Shown here: positions 32,974 through 44,785 of the stretch, piece by piece | Layout: each line of letters begins with the position of its first letter | How positions within the stretch are numbered: position 1 is the first letter of the stretch | Source of the DNA: Hexactinellida sp. DTS-2022 | Lineage: Eukaryota; Porifera; Hexactinellida | DNA: 64,000 bases | NCBI GenBank assembly: GCA_028753945.1 | Contig: JAPNXP010000009.1 | Span: 3,162,001-3,226,000 of the forward strand | Reading direction: 5' to 3' | Program-made: the position numbers and the translations under genes | Notes under the pieces: model-generated | What the model was told of the DNA's origin: nothing | Database searches by the model: none | The model's input: the letters and a program-made list of their open reading frames with translations, nothing else

Positions 32974-33530
32974 ACTCAACTTACCGTCGATAACATTGCT
33001 AAAAAAGCTAACGATTCATATAATTTATTATCTATATATAATGAATGAATGGCATTAAACTCAAGATGGTTTAAGATAGAATGAAGTTTGAAATTTATCA
33101 ATCGTTCCTTTGTCCCGTAACAAATAGATAAATGCATAACCTACTCTATATATGGCCTGACAGTAGATATACCAGGGATGCACAAGAAGATGGGAAATTT
33201 GAATTTTTTAATGTTTTCTATATTGAACTACTAAGTTCTTTAACGTCTCTATGTCGTAACATAACTCGTCCCTGCTAGCCCGTAATTAGTATTAGCTGTA
33301 TTGAGAAGGGTGATTGGATTTTCATAATTTAATTTTTAATAATAAACACAAACAATACAATTTATAATATTAATACTACAGTAAATAATAGACAATTATT
33401 TATTTATTTCCTCTCTCCTCTTTCTCTCTCTGGCTCTAGCAGTGACACACGACACACTGAACTACATAATAGAAATAAGAACTTACAGAGTAATACAAAT
33501 CATGGTAAATACAAATAAGTAGACACATAA

Positions 33531-33911
33531 TTAAGAGAATTTCTTTAATTTACGCTTTAATATACTTTTTGAAAGAACCAGTGTGTTATAATTATTAACT
33601 TTGTTTGCAAGAAAGCAATTCGCTGCGGTAAAGACGAGCTTGGATAAGATATTCCAACTAAACACACCACAGCTAATACAATTAGACTTCCAAATACTTG
33701 GATCACGTTTATCACTATCTTCCAAATGCATCAACGTGAGTTCAACTAGTATTTTTCTAGAAGGTTCACTTACATTCTTCGCCAACAGGTCTTTATTGTT
33801 TTCGATGGAACTAAAGGTCTTCCATAAAACAAGTTTGGAATTCAAAACTGGATCAGATGGATAATTTAGTTTGCCACTGTCCGTTAGCTACAGAAGTTTA
33901 TACTGAGAGTC
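33531..33911 (-). pseudogene. P-like transposase, C-terminal fragment (copy A)
   Basis: The frame KILVELTLMHLEDSDKRDPS, then NILSKLVFTAANCFLANKV, ends at a stop at 33531. It is almost identical to 54684-54998 in copy B. It is separated from the rest of the transposase (44786-46926) by the Harbinger insertion. No catalytic residue is expected here. Confidence 0.6.
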
Positions 33912-34154
33912 CAGGGCCCGTATTCACTAAGAAGTTAAGTACGTACTTAAGTCGTATTCACTAAGATTGGTATTCACTAAGATTTAAGTGTGTACTTAAG
34001 TACAAAACTTAAGTAACCTACTAAGTTGACTTAACTTATAAGAATTTTATTTAATTGACCCTGAGACGTTGGTGTTTAATTAGAACATTGTATTATATAT
34101 CTAGTAGTACTTGCTTTACTTTTGGGGAAGTTTTTATTCTATTTTCAACAATTA

Positions 34155-34877
34155 TTACTTTAGTTGTTTTTTTCTAAAAGTTTCTGTTTTTTCAGCCGAT
34201 AGTATTCCCTCTGCTCCTCTATTAAGGCTAATTGTGCTGAAAAACCTCCATTTGTTTGCAGAGAACCTCTTGCTGTAGAGGAAGTAGATCAGAGGCTGAT
34301 AATGACCTCCCTGAAGATTTTTCGGCGCTCCTCTTACGTTTGCGGGTACGTATTCCAACACTGAACTATTTTTTACAAGAACTTCTGGTGCGTCGAGGAT
34401 CATGGAACTTGATTCAATGACAAGTTCTTCAGGTAGGGAATTTGATGGTCCTTCGAACAAGTCTATACTACCCGTAATTCCACTAAATGCTGGTGTACCC
34501 TCTAGCATATCTGTTACCCTCTCCGTTGCAGTGGTTGACAAGTCTTTGTCAGCAGAAAGGATAAGTATATCCTCGTCATTTATCTCTCCAACTGCATTTG
34601 GTCCTCCTGTCTGTCTTGATTCTCGACGACTACTATCCACATGAGACTTTGCAGCTCCCTTGAGATTAGTCCATTTTTTCTTCAAGTCTTTAACATCTCT
34701 ATTGTTGCCATGGATCGAGTTAACCTTTCCTACCATATCACTCCACAGTTATTTCTTCTTCCTATTGAGGTCAGCGCAGTGCCCAGTACCTCTGAGTAAA
34801 TCACCAGCGGATTGAATTGCGTCAATGAGTGTATACTCTTCCTCTTTGGACCAGTTACTTTTTCGAGGTTTTTCCAT
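34155..34877 (-). pseudogene. Myb/SANT-like DNA-binding protein of the Harbinger element
   Basis: The reading frame starts at 34877 with MEKPRKSNWSKEEEYTLIDA, a Myb/SANT-like trihelix start. It has one nonsense codon (TAA after NRKKK, about 34764), then WSDMVGKVNSIHGNNRDVKD and KKWTNLKGAAKSHV. In active Harbinger elements this partner carries the transposase to the nucleus and binds termini. The C-terminal 120 residues are acidic and unconserved. One stop is the only lesion I see in the DNA-binding half. Confidence 0.7.
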
Positions 34878-35236
34878 TTTCTTTAGCTGAAGTTCAAATA
34901 TTCACTTTAATTTATACTTTGCAATAACAACAGCCGATGCAGGTGTACTCGACGGTATTTCTCAAGGACGCAAATCGCAGGAACTTCAAAGAGAATATTC
35001 TTTTTAAAGTTAAAAGAATAAAGCAAGCTAATACAATAGCATTCCATACATATTATGATATGCTATTACATCCCATGTTGCATTACATCCCTAACTTAAT
35101 TCAAATGCGTTTAGACCTAGAGTCACCTCGGGACAGGGTTAATTTGACGGTGAAATCTATTAACAGTGGCTCTATTAAGCGGATAATACTGTATTAACAA
35201 TATAATATGTCAATATACAATACTGTTATTGAAATA

Positions 35237-36750
35237 TTAGCTGAAATTATGAATGGAGAATTGATCTCGATAATGTTTGGCAGCCATATGGCCAGTATCC
35301 TCAACCTCAAACAGCTCACTCGGATTAGTTACATTGGAGAATTCGTCATCTAATAGAGGTTGTTTCCACATGATTGCCATATTATGCAATACTGCACAAG
35401 CAACTATTATCATGCATACTTTATCTGGAGTCATCCGAAGTTCGCCATGAAGCAGGGTTGTATCAACTCATTTTGAGTTGGCAGAATCAACTCATTTTCT
35501 TGAATGAGTTGAATGAGTTGGTGACAGTAAAATGAATGAGTTGAATGAGTTGGTAACAGAAAAATGAATGAGTTGAATGAGTTGGTAGACAAAAAATGAG
35601 TTGATACAACCCTACTTCCGACCATGGCCAGACAACTTTGACTTTGTCGTAACATTAATGCGTAGGGAGATCCAAATTTGGCCGGATCACTTTTGAGAGC
35701 CGACCGACGCAGCTGTAAATGTATTATTAAACTGAAGATTTAAGATATACGTTAGTTACAATTAGTTTAATAAAAAATGAGTTGGCAGAATCAACTCATT
35801 TTCTTGAATGAGTTGAATGAGTTGGTAACAGCAAAATGAATGAGTTGAATGAGTTGGTGAAGGAAATTTGAACGAGTTGGTAGACAAAAAATGAGTTGTT
35901 TTGCCAACTCAAAATGAGTTGATACAACCTTGCCATGAAGACAATGAAATCTACGTTTCCATCTTCCAAATGTTTGCTCAATTATAACACGTGTTTTCTT
36001 ATGAGCATAGTTATAATTGGATTGGGGAGTCGAGGCTGGTTGTCGATAGGGTGTCAGTAAGTAGGGCTTTAGCATGTAACCACTATCCCCTAATATGTGC
36101 TCCCCGGTGAATAAGTTGTTTTCAACATATATTCCAGCCCGGGAAAGCTTCCAAATGCGAGAATCGTGAACAGATCCAAGAAAACGAGCCAACACATCAC
36201 TAAATACCTACCGATCGACATATAACTTGGACATTAATTGAGTGGTAAAAATGTCGGTTCACGTAATCTGCTTCATTTTCAGATGGTTTTTTAATGCGTA
36301 TATGTGTCCCGTCAACTAGTCCAAGGACGCCTGGAAAATGAGCAATTTCGTAAAATTTGTTCTTGACTTCTGCCTTCTCAGCTGAGCGTGGCATACTAAC
36401 ATACTGGTTGTATATATCCTGAAAACCTTGTGAAACATCATGAATATAGGGAGAAGCTGAAGACTGGCTTACATTAACTCCATCTCCACAGATTATCTGG
36501 AACGTTCCAGAAGCAAAAAACTGAAGTGCAACACAAACCTGTAAATGTGGGGAGCGGCATGGGAACGATCTGTAAAGTTTAAACGATGAGCTATTAACTC
36601 AGTGATTCTTGAAATTGATGATCTAGAGAAGCGGAAACGTTGAACAAGTTCCAAATCATCATAACAATCTAAGGGATCAGTAATATCCCTAAAATTCTTG
36701 GACGTGCCATAGATGAGAGTTTTCTTCTTTGCTAGAAATAGTGGAATCAT
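35237..36750 (-). pseudogene. PIF/Harbinger DDE transposase (HARBI1-like)
   Basis: Coding blocks run from MIPLFLAKKKTLIYGTSKNF (36750) through LQFFASGTFQIICGDGVNVS and VLGLVDGTHIRIKKPSENE (first Asp). They continue with GEHILGDSGYMLKPYLLTPY (second Asp), TRVIIEQTFGRWKRRFHCLH (Glu) and MTPDKVCMIIVACAVLHNMA to a stop at 35237. All three catalytic acids are present. Lesions are a frameshift near 36540, another near 36200 and a 480-bp hAT MITE (35453-35932) inserted after FHCLHG. Removing the MITE and one duplication leaves the frame continuous at that point. Confidence 0.8.
35453..35932. mobile_element. hAT MITE rich in ATGAGTTG, TSD CCATGAAG
   Basis: It starts CAGGGTTGTATCAACTCATT and ends TGAGTTGATACAACCTTG. 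CCATGAAG is duplicated perfectly (35445-35452, 35933-35940). It holds two copies of a tandem GAATGAGTTGAATGAGTTGG block around a unique middle (35613-35774), so it may be a composite of two MITEs moved as one. Confidence 0.85.
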
Positions 36751-37640
36751 TTGTGCCTTTTGTAGGAATTTTGTGAAATTGAATGAATCAGATTTAAATC
36801 AGATTTATACTTAATTGCGTAATCAGTTATCAACAAACAATAGATGGATTTATGGTTACTTGGAATGTTAATTTAACGTTAGAATGCTAGATACAAATTC
36901 AAAATAATAATTAAGTTCTCTATTTGAATAAATAATAATGCATGCATTCCTTTGCAACTAGCAATTGTGTAGTGAAAAATATTCACCATCATGCTGTGCT
37001 TCTTCTAGTAAAACCGTTATAGTAGGGTCTTACTATAGTTTTAGACTACAAGTGAATTGAATTCGTTCTGATAGAGTTCCGTCCGGCCGCATAGGCGCCG
37101 AGGTTTGATGAATCCAGGGATGGCCATTGAAAGAGAATTTATTTGGCATAGTTTTAGCTAAAGGAAATATTTAAATATCCATACATAGTAAATTTGGTTA
37201 TGCGCAGGTTCTATCCAGTGGCACTGAGTGTCTATTTTATCATTTAGCATAGGCTATTTTAGCGTGTATTAATAGACATTTTGTGTATTTTATATTTCAA
37301 GTGTGTATTATTTAATTTTAATGTGTGTATTTTTAATTAGTAGATTATTCTTTCTGAGAGTGTAATGTCTGGTGAACTTGAAAATTTGATATATCTAATC
37401 AAAAAATGTTTTTGCGGGTTTGATCCATGAAAAAATTACTAAGCTCTTACGTTAAATTTGATTGTATGGTATCAGCTCTTAGAGTCCTGTGTTCTTAGTT
37501 CCTGTTTTTTTGCTAATTTGCCCTAAACATTTATATTTGGTTATTTAAATTGTCTCTGCTTTGTATAACTAAATTAATTGTATCTTATTCAGTTATTCTA
37601 TATTACATTTCTTGTACTTAAAGAAATTAGCATAATACCA

Positions 37641-39895
37641 ATGTCAAAAAGAAAAATAACTAAAGATACAAACAGCTACTGTTCCAAAAGTCCAAAATGG
37701 ACACTAGATTCAATTTTCTCTAAAATAACGACTCAACTTGGAGAAGAGACTGGAGACACTTCAATACTGAGCTGAATATTGATATACCAAAATTTAGTGA
37801 AGTTTCTCATGAATGTAAATCTGAAACTGGCATTCTATCAAATCTATTATCAAAACTAATAAGTGTATTGTAAATGTTTCAAAATCAGGCAGATCAAGAT
37901 ATGTATGTGAACTATGTTTTAAGTTCAAAGATACTATCGCAAAAACAATGTCATACCGAGGCAAAATTCCAGCCATTTGTACGGTGAATGGAACCATATT
38001 GCGACTTTCAGAACTGCAAGAACATCTTTACTCTGAAATTCATAAAAAATAATGCAGTGCTGAAAATGTTTCGAAAATGTCTAATGTTGAAAAGACAACA
38101 AAAACAGAAATCGGGATGTGTATTTCAAATTAGAATGCAGCTCTTTGTAATATAATTGGCAGTCTAATTATTGAAGTGTTCAATAAATGTAAACGAGGAA
38201 CAATATCTGCATGGTCCTGGCCAAGTATTCATATCTCAAATACTATGATCAGTGAGTTTGACATGGGATCTCCGCATGTCACCTATAACCCATCGCCGGG
38301 CATTTTCTCCTATGACGCCAATGCAACATACTGATTCATTGTATATATTGTTACTGGACACAAACCTGAGTTATTAACCAAAATCAAATCTGCATTGGCA
38401 GTTTAATTGGCAATAGATGGTTCAGTAGATCCTTTTCAATTGGATAATAAGTATGTGAAATGTAAGATTATTACTTCTGAAGGAGAACAAGAGGATCTTT
38501 TTTTGGGATTTTCGGAGTCAACGGAAAGGAAAACAAAGGGGTATGTATCTGCAGTCAAGGAAGCAGTATCTTTTACAATTACTTGGAAAGATCTGTTTGA
38601 CAACATTACATGTATTGTAACAAATGCTGAAAGTCTGAATATTGGAGAACACAACAGCTTGTGGAAAGTATTACAAGATGAACGTTCATATTCTAACTCA
38701 AATCCAACTCTTCAATTAATAAAAATATGGTGCGCTGCCCATAGGTCAGACCTTGCATTTGGAAAAGTGTCAAAAACAGTAAAAGAAGTAAATTTACTAA
38801 TTTCAGATGCCTGTGGGTTGTCAACATTCTTCCACACATCTGCTGTTAGAACTAAAGAACTAGAAATGACAGCAACCCACCATGAATTAAAAGTAAAACA
38901 CATTCCAAAATATTTTGAAGTTAGATGGACCGAATTTTCCTACAGTTTATTCAGTAGCATTCTATTTTCTTGGCAAGCTATTGTAATATATTTGCAGCAC
39001 ACAGAAGATAGATCTGCTCAGGGTCACATAAAATTCTTGACAGATAGGACAAAACTTCGAACCATGTGTTGTGTTGCTGATGTTCTACAGATATATTCTA
39101 GATTTCAGAAAGCTATTCAAGATAACCGTGTTACATATTTTGATTGGGGCACCAGGGTTTGTAATTTGATTGAACAACTTAACAAAATGAAGTCTACAAT
39201 GCTAGTAGGAGGGTGGGAATATAACTTCAATTAAAACTACAATGAAGAAGCATCTACTTTCTTTGGTGTGAATTTAATATATAAGCAGAGGAGAACAAAC
39301 CATACACTTGTCTCTGTGAAAAGGGATTTCTCCACAATTTGTTTTGAAATTATTGAATCTCTTATAAAATTTTTAGAGGAAAGATACCATCTTGACTCAG
39401 ATAGAGTAAAACAACTACACCCATTGAAAAAATTAAATTCTGAAGTAACTGATGAAGAATTGAAAGAATGCTATGAGATTATTATACCAGAATTAGACCT
39501 TGCATCTTTTGCATTACAATACAGAGATGCTTGTGATGCATTTGGTAATGCCAATATGGCACCAATTGAAATTGTAAAATCCATAATTCAATCTGGATTA
39601 TTAGCGGATCACAAAGAACTTGTAACCGAATTTGCACGGATTGTCGCAGCAAAACCACATTCAGCTGATGTTGAAAGGCTGATAAAATCTCATAAAAACC
39701 GAAGATCGGGCTAATCTATCATCTATTACACTGAAGAATTATTTATACATTCGACACAACATGCCCCTGGTTTCTGAGTTTAATCCTCGCCCCTGTGTAT
39801 TGAAGTGGTTAAATGATAAAGAACGTCGAGATGTACTTCCAAAAAAGAGTAAAGAACAACCCTGGTTTGCTTCAATGTTCAAAGAAGCATATGAA
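37641..39895 (+). pseudogene. hAT transposase pseudogene, KIAA1586-like type
   Basis: From 37641 (MSKRKITKDTNSYCSKSPKW) blocks continue with frameshifts. LDNKYVKCKIITSEGEQEDL and DNITCIVTNAESLNIGEH stand where the catalytic TDGAxSM motif lies. Then come IKIWCAAHRSDLAFGKVSKT and KHIPKYFEVRWTEFSYSLF. The C-terminal hAT dimerisation stretch is RIVAAKPHSADVERLIKSHK, followed out of frame by TLKNYLYIRHNMPLVSEF. The WCAAHR and RWTEF motifs place it with hAT transposases related to vertebrate KIAA1586/ZNF862-like proteins. At least three frameshifts and stops make it inactive. Confidence 0.7.
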
Positions 39896-40136
39896 TAAAC
39901 TAAGAAAAAAGCAACTACACAATCAGAAAAAATTGGTTTCTGAGAAAATACTATTTAGTCGGATTGTTGATAATATAATTGATATAGTAGAATAGTGTGT
40001 TTCGATCATATACAAAATAAACATCAAGTTTACATATCTAGAATCGTGTACTTTTAGATTTTCCTTAGAATAGCCTATGTCATTTAGAATTCTTATTCTA
40101 TAGTATGTTTTGGTGTTTCTGTTAGCATAATCTGAC

Positions 40137-42952
40137 ATGTCCGCGAATATAATTAACTCAGGACCTCCAGCTTTGAAAAAGGCAAAGACGGATGGAAGTA
40201 CTCCCTCAATTCTCGCGTTCTTCGGGAAGAAAGCCCCAGTTGCACCTTCCACGGAAAGTGAGCTCTCCTCTCTTGCTCCTCGTGCCCATACAGCTGCTGA
40301 GGCTGTATCTCTCACCGAACTGGAGTCTCCCGCTTGTCAAAGGCTAGACGCTGTACTGGCCCCAACTAAAGCTACTATTCATGTTATCGGTGGCCCGAGA
40401 AGGGCACCAGGAAAGGCATCCGACCACTCTGCGTTCGCTGCAAGGCGCTCCTGGGCAGAATACAGAGAAGACTCCGACAGTATCATATGCATATGCTGCC
40501 AGTGGGCTGTGGAGAACCAGAAGATCCCTAGGTATGTAGAGTCCAGGAAGGTGGTTGGGATTAAGTTGGTTACACTAGGCTTCAACAACTGGAAGGGGGG
40601 TTAGCAAGCGCTGGACAAACATGAAGCTGGGCAGGAACACAAGGCGTGTTACGGAGCTTGGCATGCGCACTTCTCTCAGGAGGCGCATACTAACTACATC
40701 ACCGCTGCGAGGACAAAGGAGAAGTCCAATAACCGGAAGTCCCTTGAGGCGATGCTGGAGGGCATGCTCTACCTGGGACAGCAAGGATTGGCCATAAGAG
40801 GTCATGAACCCTCTTGGGGCAACTACAAGGAGCTTCTTTTGTTCCTGAGAAACAGGGATGCCAACTTCGCCGAGTACTTCAACGAGAGAGAGCTAAAAAA
40901 TGACTAAAGCGGGTGGTCATGTCAGAATGAGATGCTAGGACTCCTTGGGAACCAATTAATCGACAGCATTGTGAAGAACGTAAAGGATGCGAAATTCTTT
41001 TCAGTGATTGCTGATGAAACCACAGACAAAGGTGTCACTGAGCAGATGAGCCTTTGCGTTAGGTATGTGACGCTGAAGCCCATCAAGATAGTGGAGAAAT
41101 GGCTGACATTCAAGGACCTGAAACAAACTAGCGCCGAAGTGATCGTTGAAGCGATCAAGACGGTTATCGGTAGGTACGGACTCTCGATGGACAACTGCCG
41201 CGGGCAAGCCTACGACGGGGCTTCGAACATGCGGGGAATGAGGACTGGTGTCAAGACTCGGATGCTACAGGAATATCCCAAGCCACCTTCACTTATAGGC
41301 CAGGGTTGATAAAAATCATGATTTTTTTAAAAAAATCAAAAAAATCAGATTTTTTTGATTTAAATCAGAATTTTGTTTTTAATTGTTTTTTTAGCAATCT
41401 ATATCACACTGGCGTATATTATTTGGCTAATAGATTAATTACATTGTTAATGACTCATTATCAATGTAATTTGACTCATTATCAATGTATTTCTTTTTTT
41501 TTCGCAAAAAACAATAGACATAAAAAATCTGATTTAAATCAAAAAAGTCTGATTTAAATCAAAGAAGTCCGACTTTTTTCATTTAAATCAGACTTCTTCG
41601 ATTAAAATTCGATTTTTGATTTAAATCATGATTTTTATTAATAAAAATCATTGATTTAAATCATGATTTAAATCAATGATTTAAATCAAACAACCCTGCT
41701 TATAGCTCGGGGCACAACCTGAACTTGGTAGTCAAAGATGCTAGTTGCTGCCATGAGTGGCTTCTCGAAGCAATAGGTTGCCTGGAGCAGTGTGTGAACT
41801 ACATCAAGTACTCCCCTCGCAGGAAGGTTTCATTTGCGCTGTTTATAACGCACTTCAACGAAAAGAGCCCCTGTCCAAATGCTTCGAACCTTCGATCCCT
41901 CTGCCCCACAGATGGACCATGAGGGACCCCGCCATATCAGTTTTCCTGCAGCAGTACGGTGGGATCATCGACTGTTTGGTTGAACAGACTGAGGATCGGA
42001 CTGTTTCGGCTGGAATGTCCTCAAAAGCCCGCTCTCTAATCAATTAGATGCACAAGTTTAAGATTTACTTCGGTATTCGGCTACTGGACTCCCTGTACAT
42101 GGTGACCAACCCACCGCACACTCGAATGCAGGCTGAGGATGTGTCGGTGCAGTACGTTAGGCGCCTGTTAGAGGGCATCTGCGAGGCTCTCTCCATCAAG
42201 ATGTCAGACCAACCGGAGGTGGACTTCTACACAGAAACCGTGGTGGCCACGATTGAGTTAGAGATTGAGCAACCTCGAGCTCCCAGAGGAAATGCAATCC
42301 GCCGCAGGCGGGGCCCTATGGTTGAGTGCGAGGTGGAAGAAGAATTTATCGCCAACACCTACACAAAGCTGTGCAAGGAATTCTACAACAAAGCGATCAC
42401 TAACCTCATTGAGAGGTATCCGAGTGACGAGTTGGAAGAGCTGGAGAAGCTCGAAAATGTCTTATGCAAGCCTTGTTCTGAGGATGTTGCTCACGTCTTC
42501 GAATAGTACAAGGATGACCTGCCCCGTTGCTGCACGATCGAGACCCTTACTCACGAGATAAAGCAGATCCACCAGTTTGCCAAAGCCACACGCATGGTCA
42601 TGGAGCGCTTGTCTGTGGAGAACCTGGCCACCCTATTTGATGTCGACTATCTGGAGGTGCTGTGCCCTGCAGCCCTCACTCTGCTGACCCTTTATTTGGT
42701 TGTGGCTGCCACCACCTGTTCTGCTGAGAGATCTTTCACTCAGCTGCGCCGCATTAAGGATTATCTACGGCTACAACAGGCCTTGATCGTCTGAACCATT
42801 GCGGTGCCCTTTGCATCCACAAAAAGATGGTGCAGAGCAGTATTATCAATATCCTAAAGGCGGCAGACCTTTTCATCAAAAATACTCAACGGGAGAACAT
42901 TTTCGGGAAGCCTATCAAACCTCCGATGTACTGGGCTGCTAATGACTACTGA
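40137..42952 (+). pseudogene. hAT transposase pseudogene, ZMYM1/DUF4371 type
   Basis: The N-terminus MSANIINSGPPALKKAKTDG includes a QxxxxxFF-like nuclear tail (STPSILAFFGKK). A TTF-type finger region follows (CICCQWAVENQKIP, VTLGFNNWKGG). After a frameshift come QGLAIRGHEPSWGNYKELLL, then KDAKFFSVIADETTDKGV, LSMDNCRGQAYDGASNMRGM and SSGHNLNLVVKDAS. The C-terminal domain reads CPAALTLLTLYLVVAATTCS and AERSFTQLRRIKDYLR. Codon use is more GC-rich than the surroundings. Several frameshifts, an in-frame stop near 40904 and a hAT MITE (41301-41698) disrupt it. Confidence 0.8.
41301..41698. mobile_element. hAT MITE with GATTTAAATCA repeats
   Basis: It starts CAGGGTTGATAAAAATCATG and ends AAATCAAACAACCCTG. 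CTTATAG(G)C / CTTATAGC flank it, an 8-bp duplication with one extra base. The interior is dominated by palindromic GATTTAAATC. It sits inside the ZMYM1-like transposase pseudogene. Confidence 0.85.
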
Positions 42953-43366
42953 TTAGGAGTTTGGTTTTATTTGAACACTGTTTTCTAGGTAACTGCTAAA
43001 GAGTATAAGCTAATTATTTCTATAAAGTAATACTTAATATTTATTAATTGTTTGTGGAAGGGTTAATGTATAAAAACATGCTATAGAAATGGAATAGCCA
43101 TCCCAGTCCAATTCCTGGGATGGAATAGCCATCTCAGTCCAATTCCTGGGATGGAATAGCCATCCCAGAATGCATGCCTCGGCGCCTATGGCCCGGAAAA
43201 AAATATAGAAAATAAAATATATATATAGAGGAAAATATAGAGGTTGTATTCTCCTAAGGATGTTCTTTCTATATATCAATTAAAATGAATAGGTCGCTAA
43301 TCAATTCTCCGTTTTATTAACGGTTTTCTTATACGTAAATCAGCCATCCTCTCCATACTCTTATTA

Positions 43367-44091
43367 GTTAGGGAATTTTACATCAAATTATAGGTAAACC
43401 TTGAAAAAAATTGTTACCAAACAATTTCTACACTAGAGTCTTCTTCTGGACCCAAATAAACATAGAAAAAAAGTTGCAAGCCCAAACCCGTGAGGAAAAT
43501 ATTTTACACGGGTTGCAGTTTCTGATTTTCCATAGTAAATCGCCGACATTTCTGGAGCTAACTTTCTCAAAATTATACACATACCGACACTATAAAACGT
43601 GATTTTATAAAATTATTCGAGATTTACAGTTAATCTCGAAAATCTCGAATAATTTTATAAAATCACGTTTTAGAGTGTCGGTATGTGTATAATTTTACTC
43701 ATGTAGCTGAATGGAGTCGAATGAGGGGTCACTTGATAAAGTGGGAACACAATTTGATAATGGAGTTTTTACACATTCCTAAGACATTCCAGCGTTGCTA
43801 TGGAAAATTCTTCCAAATATGGACATGTGATATATCAAATTGCTGGAAATTTTACTCAGAGTTCCAATATGGTGATAATAAGTTGATTGGAGCTGATTTG
43901 AGAAAGTTAGCTCCAGAAATGTCGGCGATTTACTATGGAAAATCAGAAACTGCAACCCGTGTAAAAAAATTTCCTCACGGGTTTGGGCTTGCAACTTTTT
44001 TTCTATGTTTATTTGGGTCCAGAAGAAGACTCTAGTGTAGAAATTGTTTGGTAACAATTTTTTTCAAGGTTTTGAGTTAAAATTCCCTAAC
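43367..44091. mobile_element. Foldback element with TA duplication and a central hairpin
   Basis: Arms 43367-43577 and 43895-44091 are inverted copies beginning GTTAGGGAATTTTA. TA lies on both sides. A second perfect-looking hairpin (ACACATACCGACACTATAAA and its complement) occupies 43577-43695. Mirror-image ORFs in the arms are not genes. Confidence 0.75.
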
Positions 44092-44521
44092 TATATGGTA
44101 GACTGAATACTATAGAATATATTACGTAACTATACTGCTCGATAATGACTGTTATTGATTGGTTATAGCTTCAAAGTGAATTTGTGTTTCATACAGTGCA
44201 ATGAAACACTTGGAACATTTACAGTCGATGTTGATGATGACAATTCTACTATTCAAAATAACAAAGTAAATACTTCACTAAGATAAAATGTAATTTATAT
44301 ATTGAATTATCAATACTACGTTGAATATTACGTATAGTCAATTCCAAAAGAATGAACAGTGTACTATAAATATGATTGAAAAATATAAATTTATTTTCGT
44401 ACTTAAGTACGTATTTAGTTAAGTATGTACTTAATGACAACAATATTTCTTAGTGAATACGACTTAAGTATGTACTTAACTAAGTACGTACTTAGAACTT
44501 AAGTATATAATTAGTACTTCA

Positions 44522-44748
44522 CAGGCGCGGCAAGTCCTTTAGGAAAGTGGTACGGCGGAGAATTTTACAGTACTTGTATGTGGTCCGGCGACGCTGCACC
44601 AGTTATTTGAATATCATTCGGCTATTATTAATTCATTAAATCATTAAATTATCAATGAATTGTTAATTTAGGTGGTGCAGCATAGCTGACCATCCTGAAA
44701 AGTGGTACGGCGCTCGCCGCACCAGCCGTACCGGGTATGCCGCCCCTG
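44522..44748. mobile_element. MITE with CAGGCGCGGCA ends and 5-bp TSD CTTCA
   Basis: The left tip CAGGCGCGGCAAGTCC pairs with the right tip GGGTATGCCGCCCCTG. CTTCA occurs directly on both sides (44517-44521, 44749-44753). GTGGTACGGCG motifs repeat inside. A 5-bp duplication is unusual for hAT but known in a subgroup. Confidence 0.6.
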
Positions 44749-44785
44749 CTTCAGTACTAAGTAATCTTAGTGAATACGGGCCCAG

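Larger units (their letters stand above)
30238..33134 (+). repeat. R1 repeat copy interrupted by several elements
   Basis: CTGTGCCGACTATTAT...GTGGCCCAG units at 30258 resume at 31578 after the hAT element. They are followed by TCTCCGTTGACGGTGCCCTG, TTGTTTCAACTTG motifs and AAGGAATTTGCTGACTTAAC. The repeat then continues at 47188 on the far side of the P-like element. Related copies occur at 26380-28340 and 53775-54285. Confidence 0.55.
37090..43190 (+). mobile_element. hAT-type block with CATAGGCGCCGAGG ends, 6.1 kb
   Basis: CATAGGCGCCGAGG at 37090-37103 is inverted at 43177-43190. A 31-bp subterminal repeat (GGAATAGCCATCCCAGTCCA) occurs three times at 43091, 43122 and 43153. Two different hAT transposase pseudogenes lie inside on the plus strand. 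No convincing 8-bp duplication is left. The block may be a composite of more than one element. Confidence 0.55.
36993..44335. mobile_element. AGTGTGCTTCTTCT-type element, split by later insertions
   Basis: 36993-37090, 43205-43366 and 44094-44335 align in order with 21115-21850. Shared landmarks include TTCTTCTAGTAAAA, GAGGTTGTATTCTCCTAAGG and AATGACTGTTATTG. The gaps in that alignment are the 6.1-kb hAT block and a foldback at 43367-44091. The right terminus is not preserved. Confidence 0.6.
33915..44782 (-). mobile_element. PIF/Harbinger element, 10.9 kb with nested insertions, TSD CAG
   Basis: Termini GGCCCGTATTCACTAAG and CTTAGTGAATACGGGCC are inverted copies, with a CAG duplication (33912-33914, 44783-44785). 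GTATTCACTAAG and TACTTAAGTACGTACTTAAG motifs repeat inside both ends. It encodes a Myb-like protein and a DDE transposase on the minus strand, the classical two-gene Harbinger set. Most of its length is later insertions at 36993-44335 and 44522-44748. Confidence 0.85.

Noticed and set aside
34402-34644. Plus-strand ORF of 80 codons
   Set aside because: It is antisense shadow of the Harbinger Myb-like gene.
34937-35197. Plus-strand ORF of 86 codons between the two Harbinger genes
   Set aside because: No domain recognised, opposite strand to both genes, and it lies in the intergenic part of a decayed element; kept as non-coding.
43411-44057. Paired ORFs beginning MLPNNFYTRVFFWTQINIEK on opposite strands
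   Set aside because: They are inverted arms of the TA-flanked foldback at 43367-44091.
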